Under the pieces are notes generated by a model, which was not told the origin of the DNA, ran no database searches, and saw nothing but the letters and a program-made list of their open reading frames with translations. Below are positions 42,197-52,346 of a DNA stretch of 64,000 nt, in pieces. The stretch comes from an uncultured Lachnospiraceae bacterium (GTDB lineage: Bacteria; Bacillota; Clostridia; Lachnospirales; Lachnospiraceae), in assembly GCA_947632555.1 (NCBI GenBank), contig CANRPU010000012.1:1-64000 (forward strand), in the 5' to 3' direction. A program made the position numbers and the translations under genes. Each line of letters opens with the position of its first letter. The first letter of the stretch is position 1.

Positions 42197-42498
42197 TTCA
42201 GATACTCCTTCAGACAGCAGTCCCCTCTCGCGGCAAACGTTTCCTCGGCGATCTGCCTTACCAGCTCCACCGCTTCCTCGTAACCGGCGGCCAGTCCGAC
42301 GATATAGGGCGGATTCTGACGGAAATATTTCTGCGAAAGGTATCCGGCCTGGTATATGTCAAGCTGATCCACGGGATTTCTGGAAAGCGTGATCACGTAA
42401 GCGTTTAAAAGCTTCGCGTGTTTTTTCAGCTTATGTATCACTTTGTCGGGATTACGCAGGCCGCTGCCTACATACAATCGCGGATACAGCTCCATCAT
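42184..42498 (-). CDS. Hypothetical 104-aa protein
   Basis: A soluble protein starting MELYPRLYVGSGLRNPDKVIHKLKKHAK with a conserved-looking NPVDQLDIYQAGYLSQKYF segment. It overlaps the DUF2953 start by 13 bases. It is probably the first gene of this operon. No function is recognised. Confidence 0.7.
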   Translation of the reverse strand: MMELYPRLYVGSGLRNPDKVIHKLKKHAKLLNAYVITLSRNPVDQLDIYQAGYLSQKYFRQNPPYIVGLAAGYEEAVELVRQIAEETFAARGDCCLKEYLKCYM

Positions 42499-42593
42499 TC
42501 TCTCCTCTCCCGCTTCCGCGGCCGCTCATTACGGATAAAAACAAAATTCTAAAGTTATTATATCATATTTTATCCTTTTTCCAAAGCAAAATA

Positions 42594-42622
42594 TTGACAT
42601 CTTCTCAAATTATTTCTATTAT
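42594..42622 (+). promoter_or_regulatory. Promoter of the degenerate HD-GYP gene
   Basis: -35 TTGACA (42594-42599), 17-bp spacer, -10 TATTAT (42617-42622). Confidence 0.7.
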
Positions 42623-42679
42623 AAAGTAGAATGGTTTGTATTTTTTCACATTTTTTCAAAGGATAACTGGGGAATTCAC

Positions 42680-43753
42680 ATGAAAACAATTGCTCGAGCA
42701 GTGCTTCAGACCGGCATGGAACTGGCTGAAGACATTTTAACCGGCAGCGGGGAACTGATCGCGGCCGCTCATACCAAGGTGGACGATTCTGTCATCTCGC
42801 GTCTGGTGCGCCACGATATCATGGCTGTCAACATTATGGAAGAAATTGATTACGCCACCACACATTTTGAAAGAGTACGTCTGTCCGACGGCTACAAACA
42901 TTTCGTGGAATCCTATCAAAATCTTTTTCCCTACTATAAAAGCATGATGAACGCGCTGGTGGAAAACGGTACTCCCGTGGATACCAAGGCGCTTTTGGAA
43001 ATCTACCACGCTCTCACGGACAATATCACGTTCAACAGGACGCTTCTGGACTATCTGTACCTTATGCTGGCCAGCGAAGATGAGATGACACACGCGCACT
43101 GCCTGAATTCCGCTCTGATCGCGGGGGCTTTCGCCAACTGGCTGGGCATGAAGGAAGAGGAAAAGAATACACTGATCCTCTGCGGGTACTTTTATGACAT
43201 CGGCAAACTGAAACTGCCTGATGACCTGCTGTGGAAGCCTGGAAAGCTGACCGATGTGGAATTTGCCCGCATCAAGACACACCCTATCCTGGGATACAAT
43301 ATCGTCAAGGACCAGACCAATCTGAGCCCGGCCATATTCAAAAGCATACTGATGCACCATGAGCGCTGCGACGGCCAGGGATATCCTTCCCATCTGAAAA
43401 TGGAGCAGATTGATTTCTACGCGAGGCATATCTCCATTATCGATGCCTATGAAGCCATGACTTCTCCCAGAACATACCGCCCTACCATGATGCCTCTCCA
43501 GGTCCTGGAACGTTTTGAAGCCAGCGGCATGATGCAGTACGACTATTCCATCCTGCATCCTATCATGACGCGCATCGCGGATTCCCAGATAGGCATGACC
43601 GTAAAATTAAGCGATGATTCCATGTGGGAGATCTTCCTGATCAACCAGCTGCATATGTCCCGTCCCATCCTGCGGAAAAATGTCACCGAAGATCAGATCG
43701 AACTGCTGGACCTGGCGGAGCGCAGGGATCTGCAGATAACCGCTATCTATTGA
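42680..43753 (+). CDS. HD-GYP domain protein with altered HD motif
   Basis: A 357-aa soluble protein. The HD-GYP domain (about 130-300) keeps HHERCDGQGYPSHL (226-239) and the conserved threonine/proline helix, but the catalytic HD is replaced by Y172-D173 (CGYFYDIGKLKLP). Loss of the metal-binding histidine suggests weak or no phosphodiesterase activity; it may instead bind c-di-GMP. The N-terminal 120 residues form an HD-GYP-associated region. It is alone on the plus strand behind a good promoter. Confidence 0.82.
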   Translation: MKTIARAVLQTGMELAEDILTGSGELIAAAHTKVDDSVISRLVRHDIMAVNIMEEIDYATTHFERVRLSDGYKHFVESYQNLFPYYKSMMNALVENGTPVDTKALLEIYHALTDNITFNRTLLDYLYLMLASEDEMTHAHCLNSALIAGAFANWLGMKEEEKNTLILCGYFYDIGKLKLPDDLLWKPGKLTDVEFARIKTHPILGYNIVKDQTNLSPAIFKSILMHHERCDGQGYPSHLKMEQIDFYARHISIIDAYEAMTSPRTYRPTMMPLQVLERFEASGMMQYDYSILHPIMTRIADSQIGMTVKLSDDSMWEIFLINQLHMSRPILRKNVTEDQIELLDLAERRDLQITAIY

Positions 43754-43758
43754 TAAAG

Positions 43759-45198
43759 TCAGTTAAAATACGCGTCCAATACCTTTCTGGCAATGGGAAC
43801 CGCGGCGTCGCTGCCGCTTCCCGCACCCTCCACGATGACCGTGATACAGATCTCAGGCTCTTCTGCCGGCGCGAATCCGGTAAACCACGCGTGGCTGTCC
43901 CCCTTTACTTTTCCGTACTCCGCGGAGCCGGTCTTCCCGGCCGCGGTATAGGAGAGCCCGGACAGGCCTCTGCCGGTGCCTTCTTCCACTACCTTCCGCA
44001 TAAGAGAAGTCAAGATCCCGCTTTCTTCCACGCTCATGCCCCGGCCGCAGGCAGAAGGCCGAAACTGCCGCACTACGGTTCCTTCACAGTTGACTACCCT
44101 GTCCACTACGTAGGGAGTATAAAGGATCCCGCCGTTTGCCGCCGCTGCCGTGATCATATTTAACTGCAGCGGGGACATCTGCGTTCTGCCCTGTCCTATG
44201 GCGGTCTGCAGCATTTCGTCCGCCGAAAGATCCTCCGGCGCTTCTACTCTGCCCTGCGCGGCGGGAAAGGCGGTCGGCAGTTCCCGGTTAAAATACAGTT
44301 CCTCCAGGGTATGGGCAAAATCTTCCCGCTCCAGTCTGGCGCCGATATCGGCAAAAGCAGCGTTGCAGGATCTGGCAAACGCTTCCTCAAAACCGACCTC
44401 CCCATGGCGGGAACCGTGATAACAGTTGATCCGGCTTCCGTTTTCCTCATAATATCCGTTGCAGGTGTATGTATATTCCTGCCAGGTCTGCGGATTTTCC
44501 CGGATATATTCCAGCGCGGTCAGGATCTTAAACGTGGAACCGGGCGGATACAGGCCCTGGAAGGCCCGGTTTACCAGAATGCCGGATCCTTCCTCTTCCA
44601 TAAGCTCCGGCCAGATTTCCTCTATCCGGTTCGGGTCATAATCGGGCATGGATACCATGGCCAGGATCTTTCCCGTATCCACCTCCGTCACGATCACCGC
44701 TCCGCTTGAGCCTTCCAGCGCCTTATGGGCCGCTTCCTGCAGCTCCACGTCCAGGGTGGTATAGACGTTATCTCCCGGATTTTTCGCTCCGATCCTCTCA
44801 TTCAGCGCCCGCAGGGAAAGCGGCGCGTTGGAATGCAGCAGATAATAGTTGGCCTGTTCTTCCACTCCCGTTTTGCCGTATGTGGAATATCCGATCACAT
44901 GGGCGAAGACCTCTCCGTAAGGATAGATCCTGGTTTCCGTTCCGTCTGCCGCCGTATCCGTATAGGCCAGCACCGTCCCGTCCGCCGCGAAGATGGTCCC
45001 TCTGGTATTTTGGGACGCCAGCAGCTTCTGTCTGGAATTATAGCTGTTATTCAACAGGGCTTTTTCATTTACGGCTACAAAATATACCAGGTACCCCATC
45101 ATGCAGACAAACAGCAGGGCAAAGAAAGACAATACCGGAAGCGCCCTGTTAGTTTTCCTTCCGCGTTTCTGTACGTTTCTTTTTTTCCACACGAACAC
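43759..45198 (-). CDS. Class B penicillin-binding protein (PbpA/FtsI-like)
   Basis: A 479-aa transpeptidase with an N-terminal membrane span (about 24-44) and the three active-site motifs: S-T-F-K in PPGSTFKI, SCN in ARSCNAAF, and KTG in AGKTGSAEYG. It cross-links peptidoglycan stem peptides. It is shorter than PBP2/PBP3 and lacks PASTA repeats, like mycobacterial PbpA. It overlaps the FtsW/RodA gene, its likely glycosyltransferase partner. The start is GTG, either 45198 or, with better spacing from GGAGG, 45192. Confidence 0.88.
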   Translation of the reverse strand: MFVWKKRNVQKRGRKTNRALPVLSFFALLFVCMMGYLVYFVAVNEKALLNNSYNSRQKLLASQNTRGTIFAADGTVLAYTDTAADGTETRIYPYGEVFAHVIGYSTYGKTGVEEQANYYLLHSNAPLSLRALNERIGAKNPGDNVYTTLDVELQEAAHKALEGSSGAVIVTEVDTGKILAMVSMPDYDPNRIEEIWPELMEEEGSGILVNRAFQGLYPPGSTFKILTALEYIRENPQTWQEYTYTCNGYYEENGSRINCYHGSRHGEVGFEEAFARSCNAAFADIGARLEREDFAHTLEELYFNRELPTAFPAAQGRVEAPEDLSADEMLQTAIGQGRTQMSPLQLNMITAAAANGGILYTPYVVDRVVNCEGTVVRQFRPSACGRGMSVEESGILTSLMRKVVEEGTGRGLSGLSYTAAGKTGSAEYGKVKGDSHAWFTGFAPAEEPEICITVIVEGAGSGSDAAVPIARKVLDAYFN

Positions 45199-46501
45199 GT
45201 CCTCCTTCCCGCTCTTTTATGATCAGGCTCTGTATCAGCATAAACATCAGTACGGAAGCCAGCACGGAGCTGCCGCCATAACTGATAAAAGGCAGCGTCA
45301 CGCCGGTCAGGGGAATAAATTTAATCCCTCCGCCCACCGTTAAAAAGACCTGAAAAATATAGATGACTCCGTATCCCATCACCGCCAGTCCGGCGAAAGT
45401 ATCCTTCAGTTCCGTTCCCGCCCGCATCATGGCCGCGAAACAGCTCAAACAGATGAGCATCAGACAGATACCGCATATCACGCCCAGTTCCTCGCAGACC
45501 GCGGAAAAGATAAAATCGGTGATCACATCCGGAATATCCTCCGGCCTGCCGTTAAAGAGCCCCGTCCCGAACCAGCTGCCGCTGCCAATGGCAAAAAGGG
45601 ACTGGGTGATCTGATAACTTTGGTCATCAATATAGGTAAACGGCTCCCGGAAAGCCAGCACCCTGACGCGCACGTGGTCAAACAGGAAATAAGCGCTCAC
45701 CGCGCTGATACAGCCGCCCAGTACGCCCAGCCCAAGGTACAGAAAACTTCCCGTAGCCAGAAAGACCAGAATAACAAATCCCACAAAAAAGATCAGCGCG
45801 CTTCCCAGATCCCTGGAAGCCGCCAGCACCGCCACGTGACAGGCAGCCAGGATCGCGGTAAAGAACACTCTTTTCAGAGAGATATCCTGATACAGAGCGG
45901 CCGCCAGAAAGAAAATAAACAGCAGTTTCACCGCTTCCGAAGGCTGAAAGGTCAGATTCAGAAAAGAAAGCGAAAGTTTGGAACCTCTTGTCAGTTTTCC
46001 CAGGAGCAGGACCGCGCTTAAAACGCCGATGCCAAGCAGCGCGAAGGGCAGATACCTCCGGTACTCAAATTTCAGCCTCAAAAACACGGCCGGAAGGCCC
46101 AGTCCCAGAAGAAACCCGGCAGCCGCGATCACGAACTGGCGCAGGGCCCTGGCCAGGGACAGTCTGGACAATATCACGAATCCCAGTCCCAAAAGCATAC
46201 ACATATTGTGTAACAGCAGCCGGTTCACCGACCGGTAGAGCAGCGGCGTCAGCACCATGACCATGATCAGAAAAAGCTGCACATACAGGTAAAAAAACAG
46301 ATAATTTCTGTTCCCGCTTTTGCAGTAGAGCGTAAAAAAGCACAGGAACTGGCTTATCAGGATCAGGCAGATCTGCCTGATACAGCATGCGGACCGCTGC
46401 TTTTTCTGTCGAAGCCGGAACAGCAGAAAGCACTCAAAGGTATAGAGCGCCACTGTCAGCGTGATCAGATATCCGGATAATTCCACAAAATATTCCCGCA
46501 C
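45149..46501 (-). CDS. FtsW/RodA/SpoVE-family glycosyltransferase
   Basis: A 450-aa membrane protein of the SEDS family with about ten spans, including an extra N-terminal group of helices. Signatures include FQPSEAVKLLFIFFLAAALY, DLGSALIFFVGFVILVF and the C-terminal GVTLPFISYGGSSVL. SEDS proteins polymerise lipid II together with a class B PBP, which is the next gene. It starts at a GTG (46501) with GAGAGGAG nine bases upstream, one base after the U32 gene's stop. Confidence 0.88.
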   Translation of the reverse strand: MREYFVELSGYLITLTVALYTFECFLLFRLRQKKQRSACCIRQICLILISQFLCFFTLYCKSGNRNYLFFYLYVQLFLIMVMVLTPLLYRSVNRLLLHNMCMLLGLGFVILSRLSLARALRQFVIAAAGFLLGLGLPAVFLRLKFEYRRYLPFALLGIGVLSAVLLLGKLTRGSKLSLSFLNLTFQPSEAVKLLFIFFLAAALYQDISLKRVFFTAILAACHVAVLAASRDLGSALIFFVGFVILVFLATGSFLYLGLGVLGGCISAVSAYFLFDHVRVRVLAFREPFTYIDDQSYQITQSLFAIGSGSWFGTGLFNGRPEDIPDVITDFIFSAVCEELGVICGICLMLICLSCFAAMMRAGTELKDTFAGLAVMGYGVIYIFQVFLTVGGGIKFIPLTGVTLPFISYGGSSVLASVLMFMLIQSLIIKEREGGRVRVEKKKRTETRKEN

Positions 46502-46502
46502 G

Positions 46503-48743
46503 TTATTCCACTCCTCTCTTTTCGTGTCCTCTGGTGTATTCCCTGTAAGGGACCGCCGGCCGTTCCCCCCGCAGCAATCCGTCAAAAAAGCCCAGTACTT
46601 CCTCGGTTTCCTGCCCGGTTTCCACGGTAAACGCCAGCCGGATATCGCAGGAGGGTCCTTCCGCCACGGTTTCATGCAGAGAAAGGGGCAGGGAATTGTA
46701 GAGCACATTACAGCAGGATCCGCAGTCTGTGATGACCGGAAAGGTCTTTCCCATCCGGTCTTTCAGCATCACGATCTGTCCCGCCGGCCTCTCCTTCCTG
46801 CCATCAGCCTTTTTACAGCGGCCAAACGTAAGCGCAGCGCAGTTGGCGCTCACCATCAGCGGCAGTCTTCCGTATACTACCTCTTCCCTTCTGGCGTATC
46901 CGGTTTTGACGCCCCGGCCGGCAGACAGACGGTTCCATTCCTTTCTGTTCAGCTCATAAGGACGGCAGATACAGGATACCCTGGGTTCCCAGAAATCCAG
47001 GGTTTTTCCGTTAAAGCAGTAAATACCTTCGTCCAGCGCCGTTTCTCCCCTGTAGGACACCCCGCGCAGCCAGGCATAAGTTTCCAGATTCCTGACCAGA
47101 ACGCCGTCCGCTTCTTTTATCGCGGGGAGCAGCTTCTCCAGCCGGGGCCTGTCCTTGCTCCTGACCACATAGGGCAGCGCCAGGAAGATTCTGTATGTCT
47201 GTCCGGCGGCATCCCTCTCCTGCCGCAAAAGGCGTATCTGTTCCTTTGTTTCCGCCAGTCCGCTCTCCAGGTAAAGGATATCCGGCCGCGCCTGGGATTC
47301 CAGCAGGGCCTGCAGCTGTTCCCTGCTGCTTACCAGCACCCGCAGGAAAGATCTTTCCTGCCCGTCAAAACGGGGAGCGCCCGCCGCGGCCAAAACTTCC
47401 TTCGGACGAAACGCCGTTTTTTCCAGCGCCTTTTCCGATGCCGCCTTTTCAGAAAATGTTTTCAGCAGCGCCGCCACGCCCGCCCGCCGCAGTTCGTTCA
47501 GCGCTTTCAGAGGATAAAAAAACGCGCCGTCCGCGTACACCTCCAGATCCTCCTCACCGGCGGTAAAAGGCGTATTTCCCAGCTTCAGCAGGGCGTTTTT
47601 GATGTTGTCGGCGGAAACCGGCTGCCTGCGGGCCTCCTCTGCCAACATGCCTTCTACCCTGGCGCGGTGAAGCCTTCCCTCTCTGTCGGTGGTCTGCAGG
47701 ACCAGCCAGGCGTTTTCACCCGCGGAAAAACCCGCCTGCATTGTGATCTTCTGTTTCAGCGGCGCATCCAGATACCGATGCCGTATCTGTTCTAGGAGCG
47801 TTTCATCACAGCCGTTGTAAGAAGGGGAATCCCAGGTGATCATTTCCTTCCCGTTCTGCTTAAAATAATACCCTTCCTGCATGGAAGAACGGATATAGAG
47901 AGAAGCCAGCATCTCCATATCTTCCTTCTCCACCCGGTAATGTTCCTTTCCCTTTTTCAGATACAGATCCAGATATTTTCTGTAAACGGCCGTAACGCCC
48001 GCGGCGTATTCCGGTTTCTTCATGCGCCCCTCTATCTTGAAGGAGTCAATACCCGCTTCTATCAGCGCGGGCAGCACGGAAACGGTGCACATATCCTTCA
48101 TGCTCAAAGGATAACATTCGCCGCCGTTTTCCATTCGAAACGGCAGCCTGCAGGGCTGGGCGCACCGTCCTCTGTTTCCGCTTCTGCCTCCCAGTATGCT
48201 GCTGAACAGGCATTGGCCGGAATAGGAATAGCACATGGCGCCGTGTATGAAAGTTTCTATTTCCAATCCGGTTTTCTCTTTGATACGGCGGATCTCCTCC
48301 AGCGAAAGCTCTCTCGCGGGCACGATCCGCACGGCGCCCAGCTCCTTTAACAGCTCCGCCCCCGCCTCTCCCGTCAGGCTCATCTGCGTGCTGACATGCA
48401 GGGCAAGCCGCGGAAAATGTTCCCTGATGACCAGAAGCGCCCCCAGATCCTGTACAATGACGCCGTCCAGGCCCGCGGCGGCATAAGGCTCCAGGTATGC
48501 CGGCAGTTCCCGCAGTTCCTCATCCTTAAGCAGCGTATTGACTGTCAGATATACCTTTCTCCCGAATACATGCGCGTAGGAAACAGCCATGAGGATCTCT
48601 TCTTCCGTAAAATTATCCGCATAGGCCCTTGCTCCGTATTTTGTCCCCGCCAGATATACCGCATCCGCTCCGGCGGCCACCGCTCCCAGAAAACTTTCAT
48701 AATTTCCTGCCGGTGCCAAAAGTTCCGGTAATCTCTTTCCCAT
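46503..48743 (-). CDS. Peptidase U32 family protein (TrhP/RlhA-like)
   Basis: A 746-aa protein with a U32 domain: LLAPAGNYESFLGAVAAGADAVYLAG, FIHGAMCYSYSGQCLFSS, then GNRGRCAQPCRLPF with iron-sulfur-type cysteines. U32 proteins hydroxylate tRNA or 23S rRNA bases rather than acting as proteases. This one has a long C-terminal extension (about 400-746). The substrate is undetermined. Confidence 0.85.
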   Translation of the reverse strand: MGKRLPELLAPAGNYESFLGAVAAGADAVYLAGTKYGARAYADNFTEEEILMAVSYAHVFGRKVYLTVNTLLKDEELRELPAYLEPYAAAGLDGVIVQDLGALLVIREHFPRLALHVSTQMSLTGEAGAELLKELGAVRIVPARELSLEEIRRIKEKTGLEIETFIHGAMCYSYSGQCLFSSILGGRSGNRGRCAQPCRLPFRMENGGECYPLSMKDMCTVSVLPALIEAGIDSFKIEGRMKKPEYAAGVTAVYRKYLDLYLKKGKEHYRVEKEDMEMLASLYIRSSMQEGYYFKQNGKEMITWDSPSYNGCDETLLEQIRHRYLDAPLKQKITMQAGFSAGENAWLVLQTTDREGRLHRARVEGMLAEEARRQPVSADNIKNALLKLGNTPFTAGEEDLEVYADGAFFYPLKALNELRRAGVAALLKTFSEKAASEKALEKTAFRPKEVLAAAGAPRFDGQERSFLRVLVSSREQLQALLESQARPDILYLESGLAETKEQIRLLRQERDAAGQTYRIFLALPYVVRSKDRPRLEKLLPAIKEADGVLVRNLETYAWLRGVSYRGETALDEGIYCFNGKTLDFWEPRVSCICRPYELNRKEWNRLSAGRGVKTGYARREEVVYGRLPLMVSANCAALTFGRCKKADGRKERPAGQIVMLKDRMGKTFPVITDCGSCCNVLYNSLPLSLHETVAEGPSCDIRLAFTVETGQETEEVLGFFDGLLRGERPAVPYREYTRGHEKRGVE

Positions 48744-48783
48744 AAATCAAATAACGCTGCCCGCAGACCGGACAGCGCCCTTT

Positions 48784-49191
48784 CTATTTTTTATGTTCCT
48801 TCAACTCCGTTTCCAGACGGACAATCTTCTTGGCATTTTCGTTCAGTTCAGCCTGCTGCTCCTTAACGGTTTTTTCCGTAGCTTCCTGCTTGATCTGCGT
48901 GGCTATCAGCTCATGCTTCAGATCATAAAGCTCTTTTTCCTTATTCTGCAGTTCTTCCTCTAAAATGCCGATCTGCCTTTTGGATTTAAAATAATCGTCC
49001 GCGATATTTAACTGCAGAAGCACTGACTGCATTTCATAGGACTGCCTTTTAAAAGCATCCATTTTACCATATTCATCCAGCTTATTGTTGATGTAAGAAG
49101 CCACCTTCTGCAGATATTCCTCACTCTCATAACCGCTCAAGGTGAATATCTTTCCGCCGATGATAACCTCTGTATCCGTTTTAGAAGACAT
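48784..49191 (-). CDS. zapA: Cell division protein ZapA
   Basis: A 135-aa ZapA with the typical N-terminal IGGKIFTLSGYESEEYLQKVASYINNKLDE and a C-terminal coiled coil. It promotes FtsZ bundling. It has its own promoter and precedes the U32 gene by about 40 bases. Confidence 0.88.
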   Translation of the reverse strand: MSSKTDTEVIIGGKIFTLSGYESEEYLQKVASYINNKLDEYGKMDAFKRQSYEMQSVLLQLNIADDYFKSKRQIGILEEELQNKEKELYDLKHELIATQIKQEATEKTVKEQQAELNENAKKIVRLETELKEHKK

Positions 49192-49219
49192 AAGCTTCCC
49201 CCTTTATCGTCCTTAAGGT

Positions 49220-49248
49220 ATTATATAACATCGCCGTGGGAGTGGCAA
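49220..49248 (-). promoter_or_regulatory. zapA promoter
   Basis: -35 TTGCCA (49248-49243), 17-bp spacer, -10 TATAAT (49225-49220), followed by an AAAGGGGGAAG ribosome site. Confidence 0.7.
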
Positions 49249-49281
49249 GCGGTTTTTGCGCGCGATACGGCCTGCCGGCCT

Positions 49282-50286
49282 TCACTCGTCTTTTTCGGGT
49301 ACCGGATATCCCATATGCCGGTAAGCGGCTTCCGTGGCCACCCTGCCCCTGGGCGTGCGGTTAAGAAGGCCATTCTGGATCAGAAAGGGCTCGTACACAT
49401 CCTCGATGGTACCGGCATCCTCTCCGATCGCCGCCGCCAGGGTGTCCAGCCCCACAGGGCCGCCCTGGAATTTCAGTATCATGGTGGAAAGCATATTGCG
49501 GTCCACATGGTCCAGGCCCAGCCTGTCCACATCCATCAGGTCCAGAGCCGTTCGCGCGATCTCCTCCGTAATGGCCCCGTCGTATTTGACCTGCGCGAAA
49601 TCCCGCACCCGTTTCAGGATACGGTTGGCCAGGCGGGGCGTGCCTCTGCTCCTGCGGGCCAGCTCCAAAGCGCCTCCTTCGTCAATATCCACCTCCAGGA
49701 TCCTGGCCGAATGCTTCACGATCTGCTGAAGCTCCTTCACCGTATAAAATTCCAGACGGTGGATCATGCCGAAACGATCCCGCAGGGGCGCCGTGAGCAT
49801 ACCAGCCCTGGTGGTGGCTCCCACCAGAGTGAATTTGGGAAGGTCCAGCCGGATACTGCGGGCGGAAGAACCCTTTCCGATCATGATATCAATGGCAAAA
49901 TCCTCCATGGCCGGATACAGCACTTCCTCTACCTGCCGGTTCAGCCTGTGGATCTCATCTACAAAAAGAATATCTCCCTCGCTTAAATTGTTCAGGATAG
50001 CGGCTATCTCTCCCGGCTTTTCAATGGCCGGGCCGCTGGTGATCTTCATATTGACGCCCATTTCATTGGCGATGATGCCGGCCAGCGTGGTCTTGCCCAG
50101 CCCGGGAGGGCCGTAAAAAAGGGCGTGATCCAGAGAATCTCCCCGCTGTCTGGCCGCGTCTATGTAAACCCGCAGATTGGCCTTTATCTTCTCCTGTCCG
50201 ATATATTCGGACAGATACCTGGGGCGCAGACTGCCTTCGATCTTCATATCCTCTTCGGTTATACTGGTTTCTATCGTCCTTGCCAT
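49282..50286 (-). CDS. ruvB: Holliday junction helicase motor RuvB
   Basis: A 334-aa AAA+ ATPase with Walker [12 protein letters not shown], Walker [11 protein letters not shown] and sensor segment LVGATTRAG, ending in the DNA-binding winged helix ([12 protein letters not shown]). It drives branch migration with RuvA, encoded 12 bases upstream. Confidence 0.96.
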   Translation of the reverse strand: MARTIETSITEEDMKIEGSLRPRYLSEYIGQEKIKANLRVYIDAARQRGDSLDHALFYGPPGLGKTTLAGIIANEMGVNMKITSGPAIEKPGEIAAILNNLSEGDILFVDEIHRLNRQVEEVLYPAMEDFAIDIMIGKGSSARSIRLDLPKFTLVGATTRAGMLTAPLRDRFGMIHRLEFYTVKELQQIVKHSARILEVDIDEGGALELARRSRGTPRLANRILKRVRDFAQVKYDGAITEEIARTALDLMDVDRLGLDHVDRNMLSTMILKFQGGPVGLDTLAAAIGEDAGTIEDVYEPFLIQNGLLNRTPRGRVATEAAYRHMGYPVPEKDE

Positions 50287-50298
50287 GGCGTTTATCCT

Positions 50299-50904
50299 TT
50301 AAAATAAATTCTTCAGGGCGGCTTTCAGGATAGCGGAACTGTCCATGCCGTCCAAATCCTTAACGGCTCTTACCGCCTTCAGACTTTCCGCCTGTCCGTA
50401 TCCCAGCGCCGTGAGAGCTTCCACCGCTTCTCTTTCCGCTCCGTCCGCGGGCGTATCTTTACCCTGTTCTCTCTCCACTTCCAGACCGATCAGCGCGTCA
50501 TCATAGGATACCTTGTCCTTTAACTCCAGGATCAGTCTTTCCGCAGTTCTGGCGCCAATCCCCTGGGCTTTGGAGATCGCCTTGACATCTCCGGACAGGA
50601 TCGCGTAACGCAGACTGTCCGCGTCCATGGCGGAGAGGATCGCCAGCGCTCCCTTCGGCCCGATGCCGCTTACGGTGATACATTTTTTGAAAAGCTCCAG
50701 CTCGCTTCTGCTCAGAAATCCATAGAGGGAAAACGCGTCCTCCCGCACCAGGGTATAGGTATACAACTTCACCTGTTCTCCCACCGCGGGCAGGGCCTGC
50801 GCCACTCTGGCGGAGATATTCACGTTAAATCCCACACCGGCAACCTCCACTACCACATTATCTTCCGTCAGTTCCGCGATCTCGCCCTTCACATACGCAA
50901 TCAT
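50299..50904 (-). CDS. ruvA: Holliday junction DNA-binding protein RuvA
   Basis: A 201-aa RuvA with an N-terminal OB fold, helix-hairpin-helix motifs (ISGIGPKGALAIL and AQGIGARTAERLILELKDK) and a C-terminal domain for RuvB contact. RuvC is absent next to it, as usual in Firmicutes where RecU serves. Confidence 0.95.
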   Translation of the reverse strand: MIAYVKGEIAELTEDNVVVEVAGVGFNVNISARVAQALPAVGEQVKLYTYTLVREDAFSLYGFLSRSELELFKKCITVSGIGPKGALAILSAMDADSLRYAILSGDVKAISKAQGIGARTAERLILELKDKVSYDDALIGLEVEREQGKDTPADGAEREAVEALTALGYGQAESLKAVRAVKDLDGMDSSAILKAALKNLF

Positions 50905-50955
50905 GCTTTCTTTTCCTTTCCGTTTTTACCAGCATACCATAATCGAACATATGTT

Positions 50956-52326
50956 TCAAGCATTCTTTTTCCGCAGCCGGGTATAAAGGATCAAAAAGCA
51001 GAAAAGATGCACCAGGACCGTCAGAACCCACGAGATCGGATAGGACAGATAGAGGGTATCCAGGGAACGATTGCTCTGAAACACGGTATAGATCCAGATG
51101 ATGCGGAACAGACAGGCGCCGCTTAAGGAAACCAGCATGGGCAGCACGGAATATCCGATGCCGCGGATACAGCCTACCAGCGTATCCATGATCCCGCACA
51201 GGAAGTAAAAGCAGGAAACAAACGCCATACGGCGCAGTCCCATGGCGATCACCACCTCTTCTTCGGAATATAGACGCAGCAAAAAGCCTCCCGCCAGATA
51301 CATGCCGTTCCCCATGATCAGGCCGATGGCAGTCACCAGCCCAATACACTGCAGAGAAATGGTGCCAATGCGTTTATACTGTCTTGCGCCGTAATTCTGA
51401 CTGACAAAGCTGACGGCGGTCTGCTGGAGGGTATTCATGGAAGTATAGACAAAACCTTCCAGGTTGCTCGCGGCGGAATTGGCCGCCATGGCATCGGCGC
51501 CGAAAGAATTGATGGAGGACTGGATCAGGATATTGGAGATAGAAAAAACGGCTCCCTGCAGTCCGGCGGGAATGCCGACCCTTGCCATGGCAAAAAGTTT
51601 GCTTTTCACAATCCGCAGGGATTTGAGATCCAGCCGGTAGTCCTCCTGGGTATTCATCAGACAGCGCAGCACCAGCCCGGCAGAGATGATCTGGGATACG
51701 GTAGTGGCAAGCGCCACCCCGGCCACGCCCATGGAAAAAACCAGTACAAAAACCAGATTTAACACCACATTGACCACGCCGGCCGCGGACAGATAATAGA
51801 GCGGCCTTCTGGTGTCCCCCACCGCTCTCAATATGGCGGAGCCGAAATTATAAAGCATCATGGCCGGCATGGAAAAGAAATAGATGCGCAGATATAAGAC
51901 CGACTGCGGCAGTACCTCATCGGGAGAGCCCATGGCCTTCAGCGCCGCGGGCGCTACGGAAATTCCCAGAAATATCAGAAAAACGCCGCAGATAAAAGCG
52001 GTAAGCAGAGCGGTATGCACCATTTCCGACAGTTCCCGCTTCTGCCCCGCTCCGTAGAATCTGGCCACCATCACATTGGCGCCCACGGAGAGCCCAAGAA
52101 AAACATTGACTAACAGATTGATCAGAGGGCCGTTGGAACCTACCGCGGCAAGCGCGTCGCTTCCCACCCATCTTCCCACCACGATCATATCCGCCGCGTT
52201 GAACAAAAGCTGCAGAATGCCGGAAAGCATCAAAGGCAGGGTAAAAAGCAGGATCTTACTGAACAGCGGGCCGCTGCACATGTCGATTTCATAGCTTTTT
52301 CCCCGGATTTTTGTATTCTGAGTCAC
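50956..52326 (-). CDS. MATE family multidrug/cation antiporter
   Basis: A 456-aa protein with twelve membrane segments in two related halves, each starting with the MATE pattern (FNAADMIVVGRWVGSDALAAVG in the first). It probably exports cationic drugs or metabolites using a sodium or proton gradient; substrate unknown. It follows leuD by 20 bases. Confidence 0.9.
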   Translation of the reverse strand: MTQNTKIRGKSYEIDMCSGPLFSKILLFTLPLMLSGILQLLFNAADMIVVGRWVGSDALAAVGSNGPLINLLVNVFLGLSVGANVMVARFYGAGQKRELSEMVHTALLTAFICGVFLIFLGISVAPAALKAMGSPDEVLPQSVLYLRIYFFSMPAMMLYNFGSAILRAVGDTRRPLYYLSAAGVVNVVLNLVFVLVFSMGVAGVALATTVSQIISAGLVLRCLMNTQEDYRLDLKSLRIVKSKLFAMARVGIPAGLQGAVFSISNILIQSSINSFGADAMAANSAASNLEGFVYTSMNTLQQTAVSFVSQNYGARQYKRIGTISLQCIGLVTAIGLIMGNGMYLAGGFLLRLYSEEEVVIAMGLRRMAFVSCFYFLCGIMDTLVGCIRGIGYSVLPMLVSLSGACLFRIIWIYTVFQSNRSLDTLYLSYPISWVLTVLVHLFCFLILYTRLRKKNA

Positions 52327-52346
52327 GTGTCCTGCTCCTTTGGCGG

